From NCBI RefSeq assembly GCF_001010805.1, contig NZ_CP011477.1, positions 2,309,001 through 2,373,000 of the forward strand: a DNA stretch of 64,000 nucleotides, read 5' to 3'. The notes beneath the pieces are model-generated. The model made no database searches and was not told the origin of the DNA. It saw only the letters and a program-made list of their open reading frames with translations. This DNA is from Spongiibacter sp. IMCC21906 (GTDB lineage: Bacteria > Pseudomonadota > Gammaproteobacteria > Pseudomonadales > Spongiibacteraceae). The translations under genes and the position numbers were made by a program. Of this stretch, positions 45,376 through 58,078 are shown piece after piece; the first letter of the stretch is position 1, and each line of letters opens with the position of its first letter.

Positions 45376-47034
45376 TCACACCCGACTCAAAATATGCTCC
45401 ACATCCAAGCCGGTGGGCAAGCTGCCATAAACGGGGGCTGGCGCGGCTAGCCGTGAACGACCAAAGGCTTCCGCCACGCAGGGATCACCCGCTTTAAGCA
45501 ATACTGAAAGTTGAAAGCAAAGCGCCAGACGATTCAAAACATCTCGAGCCCGGTATTCCATATCGGCCTGATTGGAGAGTACTTTTTTCAAGGCATGTAA
45601 TGACGCGTCCAATTCGGGCAGGTCACCTTGGCAGGTAGAAATTTCGGCCAGCCACGCCTCGATCGCCAACGGTGACTTCTGCATCACCCTCAGCACATCC
45701 AGCGCCTGAATATTGCCAGAACCCTCCCATATCGCATTGACTGGCGCTTCTCTATAGAGCCGTGGCATTACACTGTTTTCAATGACGCCGTTGCCACCAA
45801 TGCATTCCATCGCCTCGTAGGCGTGGCCAGGGGTGCGTTTACAAATCCAATATTTGCCCACGGCGGTACCCAGCCGCAGCAATTGTCGCTCGTGTTCATC
45901 GCCTTCATTGCTTTTATCGAGAGCCGCTGCCATTCGCATGGTCATTGCCAGCGACCCCTCCACTTCCAGCTGCAGGTCGGCAAGTACGTTCTGCATCAGC
46001 GGTCGTTCAATTAAAGCAGCACCAAATGCCTGCCGGTGGCGAGCATGATGCACAGCTTGTAATACGGCCTGACGTTGGCCGGCCGTCGAGCCAATCATGC
46101 AATCAAAACGAGTCAGCGACACCATCTCAATAATCGCAGCAACGCCTCTGCTCTCCTCGCTTATCAACCAGCCGTGGGCATCGCGCATTTCCACCTCCGA
46201 TGAGGCGTTGGCGACATTGCCCATTTTATGTTTGAGACGCTGAATGAGTAACGGGTTTTTACGGCCATCTTCACGCCAGCGAGGCACCAAAAAACAACTG
46301 AGTCCAGCCTCGGTTTTCGCCAGCATTAAAAAGGCATCACACATCGGCGCAGACAAAAACCACTTGTGACCGGTAATGCTGTAAAGCTGCCCAGGGCCAG
46401 GGCTGCCCAGTGGTTTAGCTATACTGGTGTTTGCCCGGACATCTGAGCCCCCCTGTTTCTCGGTCATGCCCATACCGATAGTGACGGCGGTTTTTTCAAA
46501 GTACGGGATATTGGCGGGTTGATAGTCTTGGGCTAGCACTTTTGGCAGCCAAATATCGGCGATTTCCGGCGTCATTTTTAAAGTGGGTACGGCTGCAAAG
46601 GTCATGGTCAGCGGACAAGCATGGCCAGGCTCCAACTGGTTTTGCATATAATTGTAAGCCGCCCGAACAACATGGCTAGCACCATCATCCCGCCAAGGCA
46701 TGCTGGGGATACCGCGTTTTAGCGCCAGTGACATTAGCGAGTGGTAGGCCGGATGAAAATGAATGTGGTCTATGCGATGACCAAAGCGATCGTGACTCTC
46801 AAACCGAGGCCGTTGCTCATTGGCATCAAACCCCCATTGAATTCCTTCTGCGCTGCCGCAAATTTGACCATGGTCTTTCAGACCGGCCAATGGAACTCCT
46901 TGACCGTAGCGATCAAGCCAGTTTTGCAGTGGCTTATCACTATTAAAAAGGTTGTAGTTCTCAAGCGCAGGTGGCTGATTAAAAATCGCGTGGGTTGCTG
47001 CAGGTTCAATATTATTTTCTTCGCTGTGGCTCAT
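45376..47034 (-). CDS. aidB: AidB-like acyl-CoA dehydrogenase
   Basis: Flavoprotein of 552 residues with the start MSHSEENN at 47034. The pattern follows E. coli AidB of the adaptive alkylation response: THAIFNQPPALENYNLFNSD at the N-terminus, HPAYHSLMSLAL, IGMGMTEKQGGSDVRANTS, LVGHKWF-like ITGHKWFLSAPMCDAFL, and LYREAPVNAIWEGSGNIQALDVLR. E. coli AidB binds DNA and FAD, but many relatives are plain acyl-CoA dehydrogenases. No ada or alkB lies nearby, so a DNA-protection role is only possible. It is separated from sucD by a terminator. Confidence 0.88.
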   Translation of the reverse strand: MSHSEENNIEPAATHAIFNQPPALENYNLFNSDKPLQNWLDRYGQGVPLAGLKDHGQICGSAEGIQWGFDANEQRPRFESHDRFGHRIDHIHFHPAYHSLMSLALKRGIPSMPWRDDGASHVVRAAYNYMQNQLEPGHACPLTMTFAAVPTLKMTPEIADIWLPKVLAQDYQPANIPYFEKTAVTIGMGMTEKQGGSDVRANTSIAKPLGSPGPGQLYSITGHKWFLSAPMCDAFLMLAKTEAGLSCFLVPRWREDGRKNPLLIQRLKHKMGNVANASSEVEMRDAHGWLISEESRGVAAIIEMVSLTRFDCMIGSTAGQRQAVLQAVHHARHRQAFGAALIERPLMQNVLADLQLEVEGSLAMTMRMAAALDKSNEGDEHERQLLRLGTAVGKYWICKRTPGHAYEAMECIGGNGVIENSVMPRLYREAPVNAIWEGSGNIQALDVLRVMQKSPLAIEAWLAEISTCQGDLPELDASLHALKKVLSNQADMEYRARDVLNRLALCFQLSVLLKAGDPCVAEAFGRSRLAAPAPVYGSLPTGLDVEHILSRV

Positions 47035-47093
47035 TGCTATCACCGCTGGGGAAACGCCGTTTTGTACAATGTTAACAGCGAAAACACCAAGCC

Positions 47094-47117
47094 ACAAAAA
47101 AGGCGGCCGAAGCCGCC
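47094..47117 (-). terminator. Rho-independent terminator after sucD
   Basis: Minus strand AGGCGGC, TTCG loop, GCCGCCT, followed by six T, 26 bases beyond the sucD stop. It closes the sdh-suc transcription unit. Confidence 0.93.
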
Positions 47118-47142
47118 TTTTCGCAAGAAGTTAAATCTGGCT

Positions 47143-48015
47143 TTACCAGCCAGTAACTTCCTTCAGTGCATCACCAATTTGTGCCAATGAGCGCACAGTT
47201 TTTACACCGGCATCTTCAAGAGCAGCAAATTTGTCATCAGCAGTACCTTTACCACCAGAGATAATCGCACCAGCGTGACCCATGCGCTTACCAGCAGGTG
47301 CAGTCACACCAGCAATGTAAGAAACAACAGGCTTAGTCACGTTAGCTTTGATGTAGGCAGCCGCTTCTTCTTCTGCCGTACCACCAATCTCACCGATCAT
47401 CACAATGGCTTCAGTACCGGGGTCTTTTTCGAACATGGCTAGAATGTCGATAAAGTTAGAACCTGGGATGGGGTCACCACCAATACCAACACACGTAGAC
47501 TGACCAAAACCGAAATCGGTAGTTTGCTTAACCGCTTCGTAAGTCAATGTGCCAGAGCGAGAAACGATACCCACTTTACCGGGCAAATGAATGTGACCAG
47601 GCATAATGCCGATCTTGCACTCGCCAGGAGTGATAACGCCTGGACAGTTAGGTCCAATCAAGCGCACGCCCAGCTCGTCACACTTCACTTTACACTCAAG
47701 CATATCCATAACGGGAATGTGCTCAGTAATGCAAACGATCAGTTTGATGCCAGAAGTCGCAGCTTCAAGGATAGAATCCTTACAGAAAGCTGCAGGTACG
47801 TAGATAACTGACGCTTCTGCACCTGTCGTATCAACCGCTTCTTTAACCGTGTTGAAAACAGGCAGACCCAAATGCTCAGTGCCGCCTTTACCCGGCGTAA
47901 CACCACCAACCATTTTAGTACCATAAGCAATCGCTTGCTCAGAGTGGAAGGTGCCCTGACCACCAGTAAAACCCTGGCAGATAACCTTAGTATCTTTATT
48001 GATCAGAATAGACAT
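47143..48015 (-). CDS. sucD: Succinyl-CoA synthetase alpha subunit
   Basis: Alpha subunit, which carries the phosphohistidine of the ADP/GDP-forming ligase that turns succinyl-CoA to succinate. The 290 residues include [19 protein letters not shown], the CoA-binding region, and [20 protein letters not shown] with the active His. The ATG overlaps the sucC stop by one base (TAATG), giving 1:1 coupling of subunits. Confidence 0.98.
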   Translation of the reverse strand: MSILINKDTKVICQGFTGGQGTFHSEQAIAYGTKMVGGVTPGKGGTEHLGLPVFNTVKEAVDTTGAEASVIYVPAAFCKDSILEAATSGIKLIVCITEHIPVMDMLECKVKCDELGVRLIGPNCPGVITPGECKIGIMPGHIHLPGKVGIVSRSGTLTYEAVKQTTDFGFGQSTCVGIGGDPIPGSNFIDILAMFEKDPGTEAIVMIGEIGGTAEEEAAAYIKANVTKPVVSYIAGVTAPAGKRMGHAGAIISGGKGTADDKFAALEDAGVKTVRSLAQIGDALKEVTGW

Positions 48016-49181
48016 TATTTACCCTCCGCTGCTTTAACAGCCTGCTGAGCGGCGTCGGTCAGACTAGTTGCCGCGATAATATCGAGGCCCGACTCTGACA
48101 ACAATTTAGACCCCAGCTCGGCGTTATTACCTTCTAAACGTACAACAACTGGCACGCTTACACCCACTTCTTTCACTGCACCGATAATACCTTCGGCAAT
48201 CAGGTCACAGCGAACGATACCGCCGAAGATGTTAACCAATACGGCTTTAACATTGCTGTCTTCGAGGATGATTTTAAAGGCTTCTGTAACACGCTCTTTG
48301 GTTGCACCGCCGCCAACGTCCAGGAAGTTAGCAGGGAAACCGCCATGCAGAGAGACGATATCCATGGTACCCATGGCCAGGCCTGCACCGTTTACCATGC
48401 AACCGATGTTACCGGTCAGAGCAACGTAGTTCAGATCCCAAGCAGCAGCGCGGGCTTCACGCTCATCTTCTTGTGAAGGATCGTGCATAGCTTGCAGATC
48501 TTTGTGACGGTAAACCGCGTTGCCATCAATAACGATCTTGGCATCCAGGCAGTGAAGATTGCCTTCGCTGGTAATAACCAGTGGGTTGATTTCCAGCAGC
48601 GCCAAGTCTTTCTCTTGGAACATTTTGGCCAGACCCAAAAAGATATTCACAAACTGTTTTACCTGAGTTGGGTTTAAACCCAACTGGAAAGCCAGTTCGC
48701 GACCTTGATATGGCTGAGCGCCAGTCAAAGGATCGATTTCAGCTTTGAGGATTTTCTCAGGAGTTTCTTCAGCAACCTTCTCAATTTCTACGCCGCCTTC
48801 AGTAGACGCCATAAAAACGATACGGCGCGAACCGCGGTCAACCACTGCACCCAAGTATAATTCCTGATCGATATCCGTGCAGGACTCAACGAGAATCTTG
48901 GTAACTGGCTGGCCAGCTTCGTCTGTCTGATAAGTGACAAGGTTTTTACCCAGCCATTTTTCAGCGAAAGCGGTGATTTCTTCTTTGCTGTCAACCAGCT
49001 TTACACCGCCGGCTTTACCGCGGCCACCAGCGTGGACCTGGGCCTTAACAACCCATTTGTCGCCGCCAATTTTATCCGCCGCTGCTGCGGCTTCTTCCGG
49101 GGTATCACAGGCATAGCCTTTTGAAACAGGCAGCCCGTATTCAGCAAACAGTTGTTTGCCCTGGTACTCGTGAAGGTTCAT
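48015..49181 (-). CDS. sucC: Succinyl-CoA synthetase beta subunit
   Basis: ATP-grasp beta subunit, 388 residues. It starts [58 protein letters not shown] and [17 protein letters not shown] are family hallmarks. It lies 141 bases after lpd, and that gap contains a strong inverted repeat. Confidence 0.98.
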   Translation of the reverse strand: MNLHEYQGKQLFAEYGLPVSKGYACDTPEEAAAAADKIGGDKWVVKAQVHAGGRGKAGGVKLVDSKEEITAFAEKWLGKNLVTYQTDEAGQPVTKILVESCTDIDQELYLGAVVDRGSRRIVFMASTEGGVEIEKVAEETPEKILKAEIDPLTGAQPYQGRELAFQLGLNPTQVKQFVNIFLGLAKMFQEKDLALLEINPLVITSEGNLHCLDAKIVIDGNAVYRHKDLQAMHDPSQEDEREARAAAWDLNYVALTGNIGCMVNGAGLAMGTMDIVSLHGGFPANFLDVGGGATKERVTEAFKIILEDSNVKAVLVNIFGGIVRCDLIAEGIIGAVKEVGVSVPVVVRLEGNNAELGSKLLSESGLDIIAATSLTDAAQQAVKAAEGK

Positions 49182-49276
49182 GTTGGATTTACCATCTCGG
49201 TCTGTGGAAGTGTTATGCGGGATACATCCTGTCAGTGACTTGACCCGCTCCCTCTCTGCACATTGCGTTGCTACGC

Positions 49277-49306
49277 AAATTTCGGGAAGACATTTTCCCG
49301 AAATTT
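49277..49306. repeat. Perfect 12-base inverted repeat between lpd and sucC
   Basis: AAATTTCGGGAA (49277-49288) and TTCCCGAAATTT (49295-49306) flank a six-base loop. There is no T run beyond it, so it is a poor terminator. It could be an RNase E-processed or stabilising hairpin, or an operator. Confidence 0.7.
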
Positions 49307-49322
49307 ACGCAGTACCGCAAAT

Positions 49323-50768
<1,446 letters not shown>

Positions 50769-50822
50769 CTATTAGCTGTCGCAGGCGGCCGTTTCAAACA
50801 GCCGCCGGAGATTTTGCTCTGC

Positions 50823-52040
50823 TTATACTTCCAGCAGAATTCTGGCGGGATCTTCCAGGAGGTCTTTAATCACCACCAAGAACTGAACCGCGTCTTTACC
50901 GTCGAGCAGTCGATGATCATAAGACAAGGCCAGATACATCATTGGCAGGATTTCTACTTGGCCGTTAACAGCCATTGGACGATCTTGGATTTTATGCATA
51001 CCCAAGATTGCTGTTTGCGGTGGATTCAAGATCGGCGTTGAAATTAACGAACCAAACACACCACCGTTAGTGATAGTGAACGTGCCGCCCATCATTTCGT
51101 CAATGCCCAGTTTTCCATCACGGGCACGTAAGCCAAAGTCGCGGACCTTATCTTCAATCTGTGCCAAGCTCATACCGTCAGCGTCACGCAGTACCGGCAC
51201 AACCAAACCCTTCTCGGTAGACACCGCCACACCAACATCTTGGTAACCGTGATAAACCACATCGCCATCATCAATAGAGGCATTGACAGAGGGGAAGCGC
51301 TTTAATGCTTCACAAGCCGCTTTAACAAACAGGCCCATAAAACCTAAGCGAGTGCCATTATGGGTTTTTTCAAACAAATCTTTGTATTGCTTACGAAGCT
51401 CCATGACCGGTTTCATGTTGACCTCGTTAAAGGTGGTCAACATCGCGGTATTTTGAGAAGCATCCAGCAAACGCTCCGCAATCCGTGCCCGTAACCGGGT
51501 CATTGGAACGCGTTTTTCAACACGCTCTCCAGCAGGAACGTCGACTTGAGGCGCCGCCGGAGCGGGTGCAGCTTTAGCTGCGGGTGCGGCCGCGGCAGCT
51601 GGTTTGTAGTTGGCGACATCTTCCTTGGTGATCAAACCGCCTTTACCCGTTGCCGGAATCTGGCTGGCATCAAGGCCTTGCTCATCTATCATTTTACGCG
51701 CCGCAGGGCTCGCTTTAATCTCGCCAGAAGCAGGCTCATTTGCAGATTCTGTTTCTGCCGCCTCACTTTTTTCTGCCGATGCCGGTGCCGCGGATGCCGT
51801 CCCACCTTCGTCAAAGGTAGCAACCACTTCATCGCTAAGAACCGTATCACCTTCCTGCTTGAGTATTTCTTTTAATACGCCATCGCCAGGTGCAACGACT
51901 TCTAATACGACCTTGTCGGTTTCGATATCAACCAAAGGCTCGTCTCGGCTTACTGCCTCACCAACCTGTTTGTGCCAAGTAGCAATAGAGCCATCTGCTA
52001 CAGATTCTGGAAAAGTAGGCGCCTTTATCTCTGTACTCAT
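50823..52040 (-). CDS. sucB: Dihydrolipoyllysine-residue succinyltransferase (E2 of 2-oxoglutarate dehydrogenase)
   Basis: Core E2 subunit, 405 residues. A single lipoyl domain has its lysine Lys43 in [12 protein letters not shown]. An Ala/Pro/Glu-rich linker, the E3-binding domain ([27 protein letters not shown] region, about 108-140) and the catalytic domain follow. The active-site HxxxD is in [20 protein letters not shown] lies before the ATG. Confidence 0.97.
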   Translation of the reverse strand: MSTEIKAPTFPESVADGSIATWHKQVGEAVSRDEPLVDIETDKVVLEVVAPGDGVLKEILKQEGDTVLSDEVVATFDEGGTASAAPASAEKSEAAETESANEPASGEIKASPAARKMIDEQGLDASQIPATGKGGLITKEDVANYKPAAAAAPAAKAAPAPAAPQVDVPAGERVEKRVPMTRLRARIAERLLDASQNTAMLTTFNEVNMKPVMELRKQYKDLFEKTHNGTRLGFMGLFVKAACEALKRFPSVNASIDDGDVVYHGYQDVGVAVSTEKGLVVPVLRDADGMSLAQIEDKVRDFGLRARDGKLGIDEMMGGTFTITNGGVFGSLISTPILNPPQTAILGMHKIQDRPMAVNGQVEILPMMYLALSYDHRLLDGKDAVQFLVVIKDLLEDPARILLEV

Positions 52041-52104
52041 TGTTCTTCCTGTCGTGTCTGTCGCTGCAGTTTTGTGAGTTTATAAAGCTTGTTCTCTGCA
52101 AGCA

Positions 52105-54939
52105 TTAAAGTTTGAGAGCTTCAGTAATAAACCGTTCCTGTTGTTCTAAGTGCAAAGCCATATACCCCGCTGCCGGAGACGCCGAGGGCTCTCGACCAAC
52201 ATAACCCAAAAGCAGGTTTTTCTCTGGCTTAAAGCTACGGATAACCCGCGCCATACGATGCCGGCTGTTGTACCAAGCCCCTTGGTTACGTGGCTCTTCC
52301 TGACACCAAACCACTTTCTTTAAGTTCGGGTACTGGGCAATCACCTTACGTAAGTCTTCATAAGGGAAGGGGTAAATCTGCTCCAAGCGCACAATCGCAA
52401 TAGAGTCTTTGCTGTGCTCACGGCGAGCATTGCGCAGGTCGTAATACACCTTACCGCAACAGAGCACTAAGCGGGTGACCTTGGTTTTATCCAAATCATC
52501 TGTTTCGTCAATAACGCTTTGGAATTGACCACTGTGCAATTCTTCCAGAGTAGAGACAGCTTCTTTGTGACGCAACAAGCTCTTAGGCGACATGACAACT
52601 AGCGGACGACGCAATGGACGAACCACCTGTCGACGCAACATGTGATAAACCTGAGCCGGTGTTGAAGGTACGCAAACCTGAATATTGTGCTCTGCACACA
52701 GCTGCAGGAAGCGCTCCAGGCGAGCCGATGAATGTTCCGGCCCCTGCCCTTCATAGCCGTGAGGCAGCAACATGGTTAAGCCACACAAACGTGCCCATTT
52801 CAGCTCACCACTGCTGATAAACTGATCGATAACAACCTGAGCACCGTTGGCAAAATCGCCAAACTGGGCCTCCCAAACAACCAAGGCATTGGGCTGGGTG
52901 GTCGAGTAACCATACTCAAACGCCAGCACTGCTTCTTCGGATAGCAGCGAGTCGTAGATATCAAACTCAGCCTGATCTTCAGACAAATTCTGTAATGGAA
53001 CGTAGCGCTCGCCATCTTTTTGGTTATGGATAACCGCATGGCGATGAGAGAAGGTACCTCGACCCACATCCTGACCCGTAATACGAACCTGCATACCTTG
53101 TTTTAGCAAGGTGCCATAAGCCAGTGTTTCGGCAAAGCCCCAGTTGATTGGCATTGCACCTACCGCCATTTTGCGGCGATCTTCATAGATCTTGGCAACC
53201 TGACGTTGCACACTTACGCCTTCGGGAATATGGTTAATCCCATCGGCCACAGTTTTCAAAAATTTGGCTTCAACACTGGTATCGCCGGGTACATCCCAAG
53301 CGTGACCAATGTAGGGAGTCCAATCGACAAACAGCTCTTTGTTAGGCTCTTTAACTAAACTCTTGGCAACGTGTTCGCCATTATCCAACGCCTGTCGATA
53401 ATCGGCAGCCAACGATGCTGCAGCGTCTTTGGAAATAAAGCCTTCTTCAATGAGCTTGTTAACATAGAGCGTGCGGGTAGTTTTTTGCTTGTTGATGATT
53501 GAGTACATCAACGGCTGGGTGCCCGAGGGCTCATCCGCTTCGTTGTGACCCCGACGGCGATAACACACCAGATCAACTACCACGTCTTTCTTAAACTCTT
53601 GGCGGAAATCCGCTGCCAACTGACTTACAAACCAAACGGCTTCTGGGTCGTCGCCATTAACATGGAAAATAGGCGCCTGAACCATTTTGGCAACGTCGGT
53701 ACAGTATTCTGTAGAGCGAGCATCGTCTTGACGGCTGGTGGTAAAGCCCACCTGGTTGTTGATAACGATATGAATGGTGCCGCCGGTTTTATACGCCCGG
53801 GTTTGGGACATCTGGAAGGTTTCCATCACCACCCCCTGCCCCGCAAATGCGGCATCACCATGCAGCACAATCGGCACTACCTTGTCACCAACAGGATCGT
53901 TACGGCGATCTTGGCGGGCGCGAACAGAGCCTTCAACAACGGGGGACACAATTTCCAGATGCGAGGGATTAAAGGCCAACGCCAAATGCACTTCGCCACC
54001 GGGTGTCATGACATTAGATGAAAAACCCTGGTGGTATTTAACATCGGCAGAGCCTTGGTATTTAACCTTGCCTTCAAATTCATCAAACAGCTCGGCCGGG
54101 TTTTTACCCAAAATATTGACCAGCAGATTTAAGCGGCCCCGGTGAGCCATGCCGATAACCATTTCTTTGGCGCCGTAAGATCCAGCTCGCTGGATTAGCG
54201 CATCCATCATGGGAATCAGGCTCTCGGCACCTTCAAGACCAAAGCGCTTGGTGCCTGGATATTTAGAACCCAAGGATTTTTCCAAGCCTTCTGCGGCGGT
54301 TAAGCGCTCAAGTAAATGACTACGCGCTTCTTCGCTATAGACAGGCTGGGAGCGTACGCTCTCCATGCGCTGCTGTATCCAGGTGCGCTCTCGCGTATCG
54401 ACAATATGCATAAATTCAGCACCCACCGACCGGCAATAGGTGTCACGAATAGCATCGTAGATTTCACGTAAGGTCGCACTGTCTTTACCGATATAGAGAC
54501 TACCGGTTTGAAACACGGTATCCATATCCGCATCGCTGAGCTGATGATATTGCAGCTCTAGATCGGGAACACGACTGCGCTGCCACAACTCCAGCGGATC
54601 GAGCTTAGCTTCTTGATGGCCGCGTTGGCGATAGGCGCTAACTAACTGGATGACACGAACCTGCTTGCGCTCGTGCTCACTGATTTCCCCGCCACCGACA
54701 CCATTGACGCGCACAGGCGTTCGCGCCAATTTAGCGAAATGCTCTCTTATAGGACTATGGGGAATATCATTGAGTGACTGCTCGCTGGACCGCGGCAGCT
54801 GTTGAAAATAATTGCGCCATTCTTCTGGAACGGCATTGGGATCAGTGAGGTAGGTTTCATACAGAGCTTCTACGTAGCTCGCATTGCCACCCGAAATATG
54901 GGAGCTCTTCCACAGCAACTCCATTGATGCTTTCTGCAT
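52105..54939 (-). CDS. sucA: 2-oxoglutarate dehydrogenase E1 component
   Basis: Thiamine diphosphate-dependent decarboxylase of 944 residues. Features are the N-terminal E2-binding helix (MELLWKSSHISGGNASYVEALYETYL), GMAHRGRLNLLVNILGK, the ThDP region GDAAFAGQGVVMETFQMS and NQVGFTTSRQDD, and WEAQFGDFANGAQVVIDQFI. A 261-base, hairpin-rich gap separates it from sdhB. AGGTGG precedes the ATG. Confidence 0.98.
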   Translation of the reverse strand: MQKASMELLWKSSHISGGNASYVEALYETYLTDPNAVPEEWRNYFQQLPRSSEQSLNDIPHSPIREHFAKLARTPVRVNGVGGGEISEHERKQVRVIQLVSAYRQRGHQEAKLDPLELWQRSRVPDLELQYHQLSDADMDTVFQTGSLYIGKDSATLREIYDAIRDTYCRSVGAEFMHIVDTRERTWIQQRMESVRSQPVYSEEARSHLLERLTAAEGLEKSLGSKYPGTKRFGLEGAESLIPMMDALIQRAGSYGAKEMVIGMAHRGRLNLLVNILGKNPAELFDEFEGKVKYQGSADVKYHQGFSSNVMTPGGEVHLALAFNPSHLEIVSPVVEGSVRARQDRRNDPVGDKVVPIVLHGDAAFAGQGVVMETFQMSQTRAYKTGGTIHIVINNQVGFTTSRQDDARSTEYCTDVAKMVQAPIFHVNGDDPEAVWFVSQLAADFRQEFKKDVVVDLVCYRRRGHNEADEPSGTQPLMYSIINKQKTTRTLYVNKLIEEGFISKDAAASLAADYRQALDNGEHVAKSLVKEPNKELFVDWTPYIGHAWDVPGDTSVEAKFLKTVADGINHIPEGVSVQRQVAKIYEDRRKMAVGAMPINWGFAETLAYGTLLKQGMQVRITGQDVGRGTFSHRHAVIHNQKDGERYVPLQNLSEDQAEFDIYDSLLSEEAVLAFEYGYSTTQPNALVVWEAQFGDFANGAQVVIDQFISSGELKWARLCGLTMLLPHGYEGQGPEHSSARLERFLQLCAEHNIQVCVPSTPAQVYHMLRRQVVRPLRRPLVVMSPKSLLRHKEAVSTLEELHSGQFQSVIDETDDLDKTKVTRLVLCCGKVYYDLRNARREHSKDSIAIVRLEQIYPFPYEDLRKVIAQYPNLKKVVWCQEEPRNQGAWYNSRHRMARVIRSFKPEKNLLLGYVGREPSASPAAGYMALHLEQQERFITEALKL

Positions 54940-55200
54940 TCTTGTCCACCTAATAGCGAGGGAAGTGGTCGCCTGAATGATGCCATGCCCGATAAGGCCT
55001 GCGTCACCCTGTTTGGACCTGCGGAGTCAGTGTACGCCGTAGGTTCCAGTCATACCACAGGGAACGCCATTCCCTTCAATACTTCATATTCTCGTTTAGT
55101 GCTGGTAAGCACCGAGTTGTATTCATTGCGGCGCCCGATGCTGCCAGGCGCCCAAGGACTCATTTGCGCAGATTATTTCCCGGTGCAACCGGAGGAATAA
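54940..55200 (-). promoter_or_regulatory. Structured sdhB-sucA intergenic region
   Basis: No gene is visible. On the transcribed strand there are three perfect short hairpins: at 55180-55192 (CCGG stem), 55099-55112 (GTGCT/AGCAC, four-base loop) and 55060-55074 (GGGAA/TTCCC, five-base loop). None has a T run. It may hold a sucA promoter or RNA processing sites; I see no clear -35/-10 pair. Confidence 0.5.
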
Positions 55201-55917
55201 TTAAGTTGCTCTGCTTAGCAACATATTCCGAATATGACCAATTGCCTTTGTTGGGTTCAAACCTTTAGGGCAAACATTCACACAGTTCTGAATGCCGTGG
55301 CAGCGGAAAACACTGAACGGGTCATCCAGATCAGCCAAACGCTGCTCTGTAGCCGTATCTCGGCTATCCGCCAAGAAACGGTAGGCTTGAAGCAAACCGG
55401 CCGGACCGATAAAGCGGTCAGGATTCCACCAGTAAGACGGACAAGAGGTTGAGCAGCAAGCGCAAAGAATACACTCGTACAAACCATCCAGTTTTTCACG
55501 CTCTTCTGGCGACTGTAAGCGCTCAATAGCCGGTGCCGGTGTATCGTTTAGCAAGAACGGTTTGATCTTCTCATACTGCTTGTAAAACAAGGTCATATCA
55601 ATGACAAGGTCACGAATAACAGGTAGACCTGGCAGCGGACGCAACACCAACGTATTACCACCTTTGCCGTTTTTCAAGGCTTCAGAAATCGGCGTTACAC
55701 AGGCTAAACCATTTTTACCATTAATATTCATGCCATCAGAGCCACAAACGCCTTCACGGCAGCTGCGACGATACGTCAAAGACGGATCTTGTGCTTTCAA
55801 CAACTCAAGCACATCCAACACCATTATGTCCTTGCCACCGGTGTCGATCTCGGTGTCCTGCATATAAGGCTCTTGATCGACTTCGGGATTGTAACGATAG
55901 AGACTGACTTTCAACAT
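55201..55917 (-). CDS. sdhB: Succinate dehydrogenase iron-sulfur subunit
   Basis: Carries the 2Fe-2S, 4Fe-4S and 3Fe-4S clusters that pass electrons from SdhA to quinone. The 238 residues have the 2Fe-2S ligands in SCREGVCGSDGMNING and the later ligands in CILCACCSTSCP and CHGIQNCVNVCPKGLNP. The ATG at 55917 follows GGGGAGAG; the frame opens seven codons earlier, but that would enter the ribosome-binding site. It lies 17 bases after sdhA. Confidence 0.97.
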   Translation of the reverse strand: MLKVSLYRYNPEVDQEPYMQDTEIDTGGKDIMVLDVLELLKAQDPSLTYRRSCREGVCGSDGMNINGKNGLACVTPISEALKNGKGGNTLVLRPLPGLPVIRDLVIDMTLFYKQYEKIKPFLLNDTPAPAIERLQSPEEREKLDGLYECILCACCSTSCPSYWWNPDRFIGPAGLLQAYRFLADSRDTATEQRLADLDDPFSVFRCHGIQNCVNVCPKGLNPTKAIGHIRNMLLSRAT

Positions 55918-55934
55918 GTTCTCTCTCCCCTGAA

Positions 55935-57707
55935 TCAATAGGTGCGTATTTTCGGCGCGAAAGCTTCACGCGTCTTCGGAGTAAAATTAACAGACCGCTT
56001 AGCAACCCGTTTATCCTTTGGAAAATACACAGAATGGCACAACCAATTTTCATCGTCGCGCTCAGGGAAATCGTCCCTAGCATGGGCGCCGCGACTTTCG
56101 TTGCGGGCCTCCGCAGCGATAGCCGTAGCTTCTGCCACTTCTAGCAAATTGTGTAACTCAAGTGCTTCAATACGTGCTGTGTTGTAAACATCGCTCTTAT
56201 CTTCAAGGTGGGCGTTTTCAATACGCACACGAAGATCTTCAAGCTTTTTAACACCTTCTTGCATGAAATCGCCGCGGCGGAATACGCCAAAGTGATTCTG
56301 CATTACATTTTGAAGCTCTTTGCGCAGATCAGCGATTTTTTCACCGCCAGTGCTGTTATTCACACGATCAAGACGCGCAGTAGCTTTGGCTATATCCGCC
56401 TCAGTTGCGTCACGCAGCTCAATCCCTTCACGCAAACTCTTCTCAATAAAGAGCCCAGACGCACGACCAAACACCACGAGATCCAGCAAGGAGTTGCCAC
56501 CCAAACGGTTAGCGCCGTGAACAGATACACATGCGACTTCACCACAAGCGTACAAACCTGGAATAACGGTGTCATTACCTTCTTCATCGATGGTAAGGGC
56601 TTGACCGTTAACATTTGTGGGGATACCACCCATCATGTAATGACAGGTAGGCACAACAGGAATCGGTTCTTTCACTGGGTCAGCATGGGCAAAGGTACGA
56701 GACAGTTCACAAATACCTGGCAAACGGCTCTCTAGCACTTCTTCGCCGAGATGATCTAACTTCAAGTAAACATGATCGCCATCGGGACCACAGCCACGAC
56801 CTTCAAGAATTTCCAGGGTCATCGAACGCGCAACAACATCACGACCCGCCAAGTCTTTGGCATTGGGTGCATAACGCTCCATAAAGCGCTCGCCGTCTTT
56901 ATTTACCAGGTAGCCACCTTCACCACGGCAACCTTCGGTTACCAAGGTGCCCGCCCCGGCGATGCCGGTTGGGTGGAATTGCCACATTTCAATATCTTGT
57001 ACCGGGAACCCAGCACGCAGTGCCATACCAATACCGTCACCAGTATTGATGTGCGCGTTGGTAGTGGACGCGTAAATACGACCAGCACCGCCCGTAGCAA
57101 ACACGGTTGCCTTGGATTTCACATAAACAACTTCACCGGTTTCGATACAAATCGCGATAACACCAACGACAGCACCATCTTCATTTTTAACGAGGTCAGT
57201 TGCATACCACTCATTGAAAAAGACGGTGTTATTTTTGAGGTTACCTTGATACAGCGTGTGCAACAGCGCGTGACCTGTACGGTCTGCTGCAGCGCAGGTA
57301 CGAGCAGCTTGACCACCCTCACCGAACGCTTTCGACTGACCGCCGAATGGGCGCTGATAAATACGGCCTTCTTCGGTACGAGAAAACGGCAAACCCATAT
57401 GGTCCAGCTCGAATACTGCTTCAGGACCTACCTGACACATATACTCGATGGCCTCTTGATCACCAATGTAATCAGAACCTTTTACAGTGTCATACATATG
57501 CCACTGCCACTGATCGTTTGGATCATTACTGGCGATAGCACAGGTAATACCACCCTGAGCAGACACGGTATGAGAACGTGTTGGAAACACTTTGGATATA
57601 ACCGCTGTTTTATAACCAGACTGAGCCAGTTGCAAAGCGGCACGCATACCCGCTCCACCGCCACCAACAATTACACCATCAAAGGAAATAGTACGAATAG
57701 TAGACAT
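55935..57707 (-). CDS. sdhA: Succinate dehydrogenase flavoprotein subunit
   Basis: Oxidises succinate to fumarate with covalent FAD. The 590 residues have [16 protein letters not shown], the FAD-linking His in [11 protein letters not shown] (about residue 45), the active-site [21 protein letters not shown], and [19 protein letters not shown]. It overlaps the sdhD stop by one base, and the C-terminal [21 protein letters not shown] is typical. Confidence 0.98.
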   Translation of the reverse strand: MSTIRTISFDGVIVGGGGAGMRAALQLAQSGYKTAVISKVFPTRSHTVSAQGGITCAIASNDPNDQWQWHMYDTVKGSDYIGDQEAIEYMCQVGPEAVFELDHMGLPFSRTEEGRIYQRPFGGQSKAFGEGGQAARTCAAADRTGHALLHTLYQGNLKNNTVFFNEWYATDLVKNEDGAVVGVIAICIETGEVVYVKSKATVFATGGAGRIYASTTNAHINTGDGIGMALRAGFPVQDIEMWQFHPTGIAGAGTLVTEGCRGEGGYLVNKDGERFMERYAPNAKDLAGRDVVARSMTLEILEGRGCGPDGDHVYLKLDHLGEEVLESRLPGICELSRTFAHADPVKEPIPVVPTCHYMMGGIPTNVNGQALTIDEEGNDTVIPGLYACGEVACVSVHGANRLGGNSLLDLVVFGRASGLFIEKSLREGIELRDATEADIAKATARLDRVNNSTGGEKIADLRKELQNVMQNHFGVFRRGDFMQEGVKKLEDLRVRIENAHLEDKSDVYNTARIEALELHNLLEVAEATAIAAEARNESRGAHARDDFPERDDENWLCHSVYFPKDKRVAKRSVNFTPKTREAFAPKIRTY

Positions 57708-58078
57708 TAATTACCCCACAGAATCTGAATACCCCAGACGAGGTATGTAAACAGAACAACAGCTGACGCAGCCTGAAAAGCCAAACGCAACACTGTCGCG
57801 CTCCCGCCCATCAACCGCTCTGTTATATAGTCTGTGGAGACTGACCACAGCCCGATCCAAGAGTGAGAAACCACTGAAAGGATTGCCGCTGTACTAAAGA
57901 CTTGCATAAAAGTGGTACTAAAAAAGCCACTCCACGTCGCGTAATCAAGATCGGAACCATTAATTAGCAAGTAAGCACCGACCACCAGAAAGTAGGCTAA
58001 CAGCACCACACCGCTTACGCGCTGCACCAGCCAATCTGCCAGGCCACTTCGACCAAAGTTTGTTACTGCCTTTACCAT
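57707..58078 (-). CDS. sdhD: Succinate dehydrogenase membrane anchor subunit
   Basis: Three-helix anchor of 123 residues that binds quinone and haem b with Sdh[31 protein letters not shown] at the N-terminus and [19 protein letters not shown], with the haem-region His and DY, are characteristic. The ATG at 58078 overlaps the sdhC end by seven bases; a GTG at 58084 is an alternative. Confidence 0.95.
   Translation of the reverse strand: MVKAVTNFGRSGLADWLVQRVSGVVLLAYFLVVGAYLLINGSDLDYATWSGFFSTTFMQVFSTAAILSVVSHSWIGLWSVSTDYITERLMGGSATVLRLAFQAASAVVLFTYLVWGIQILWGN

Noticed and set aside
56772-57710. A 312-codon open frame on the plus strand opposite sdhA
   Set aside because: sdhA is certain. The antisense product is Thr-rich with no family pattern and no ribosome-binding site.
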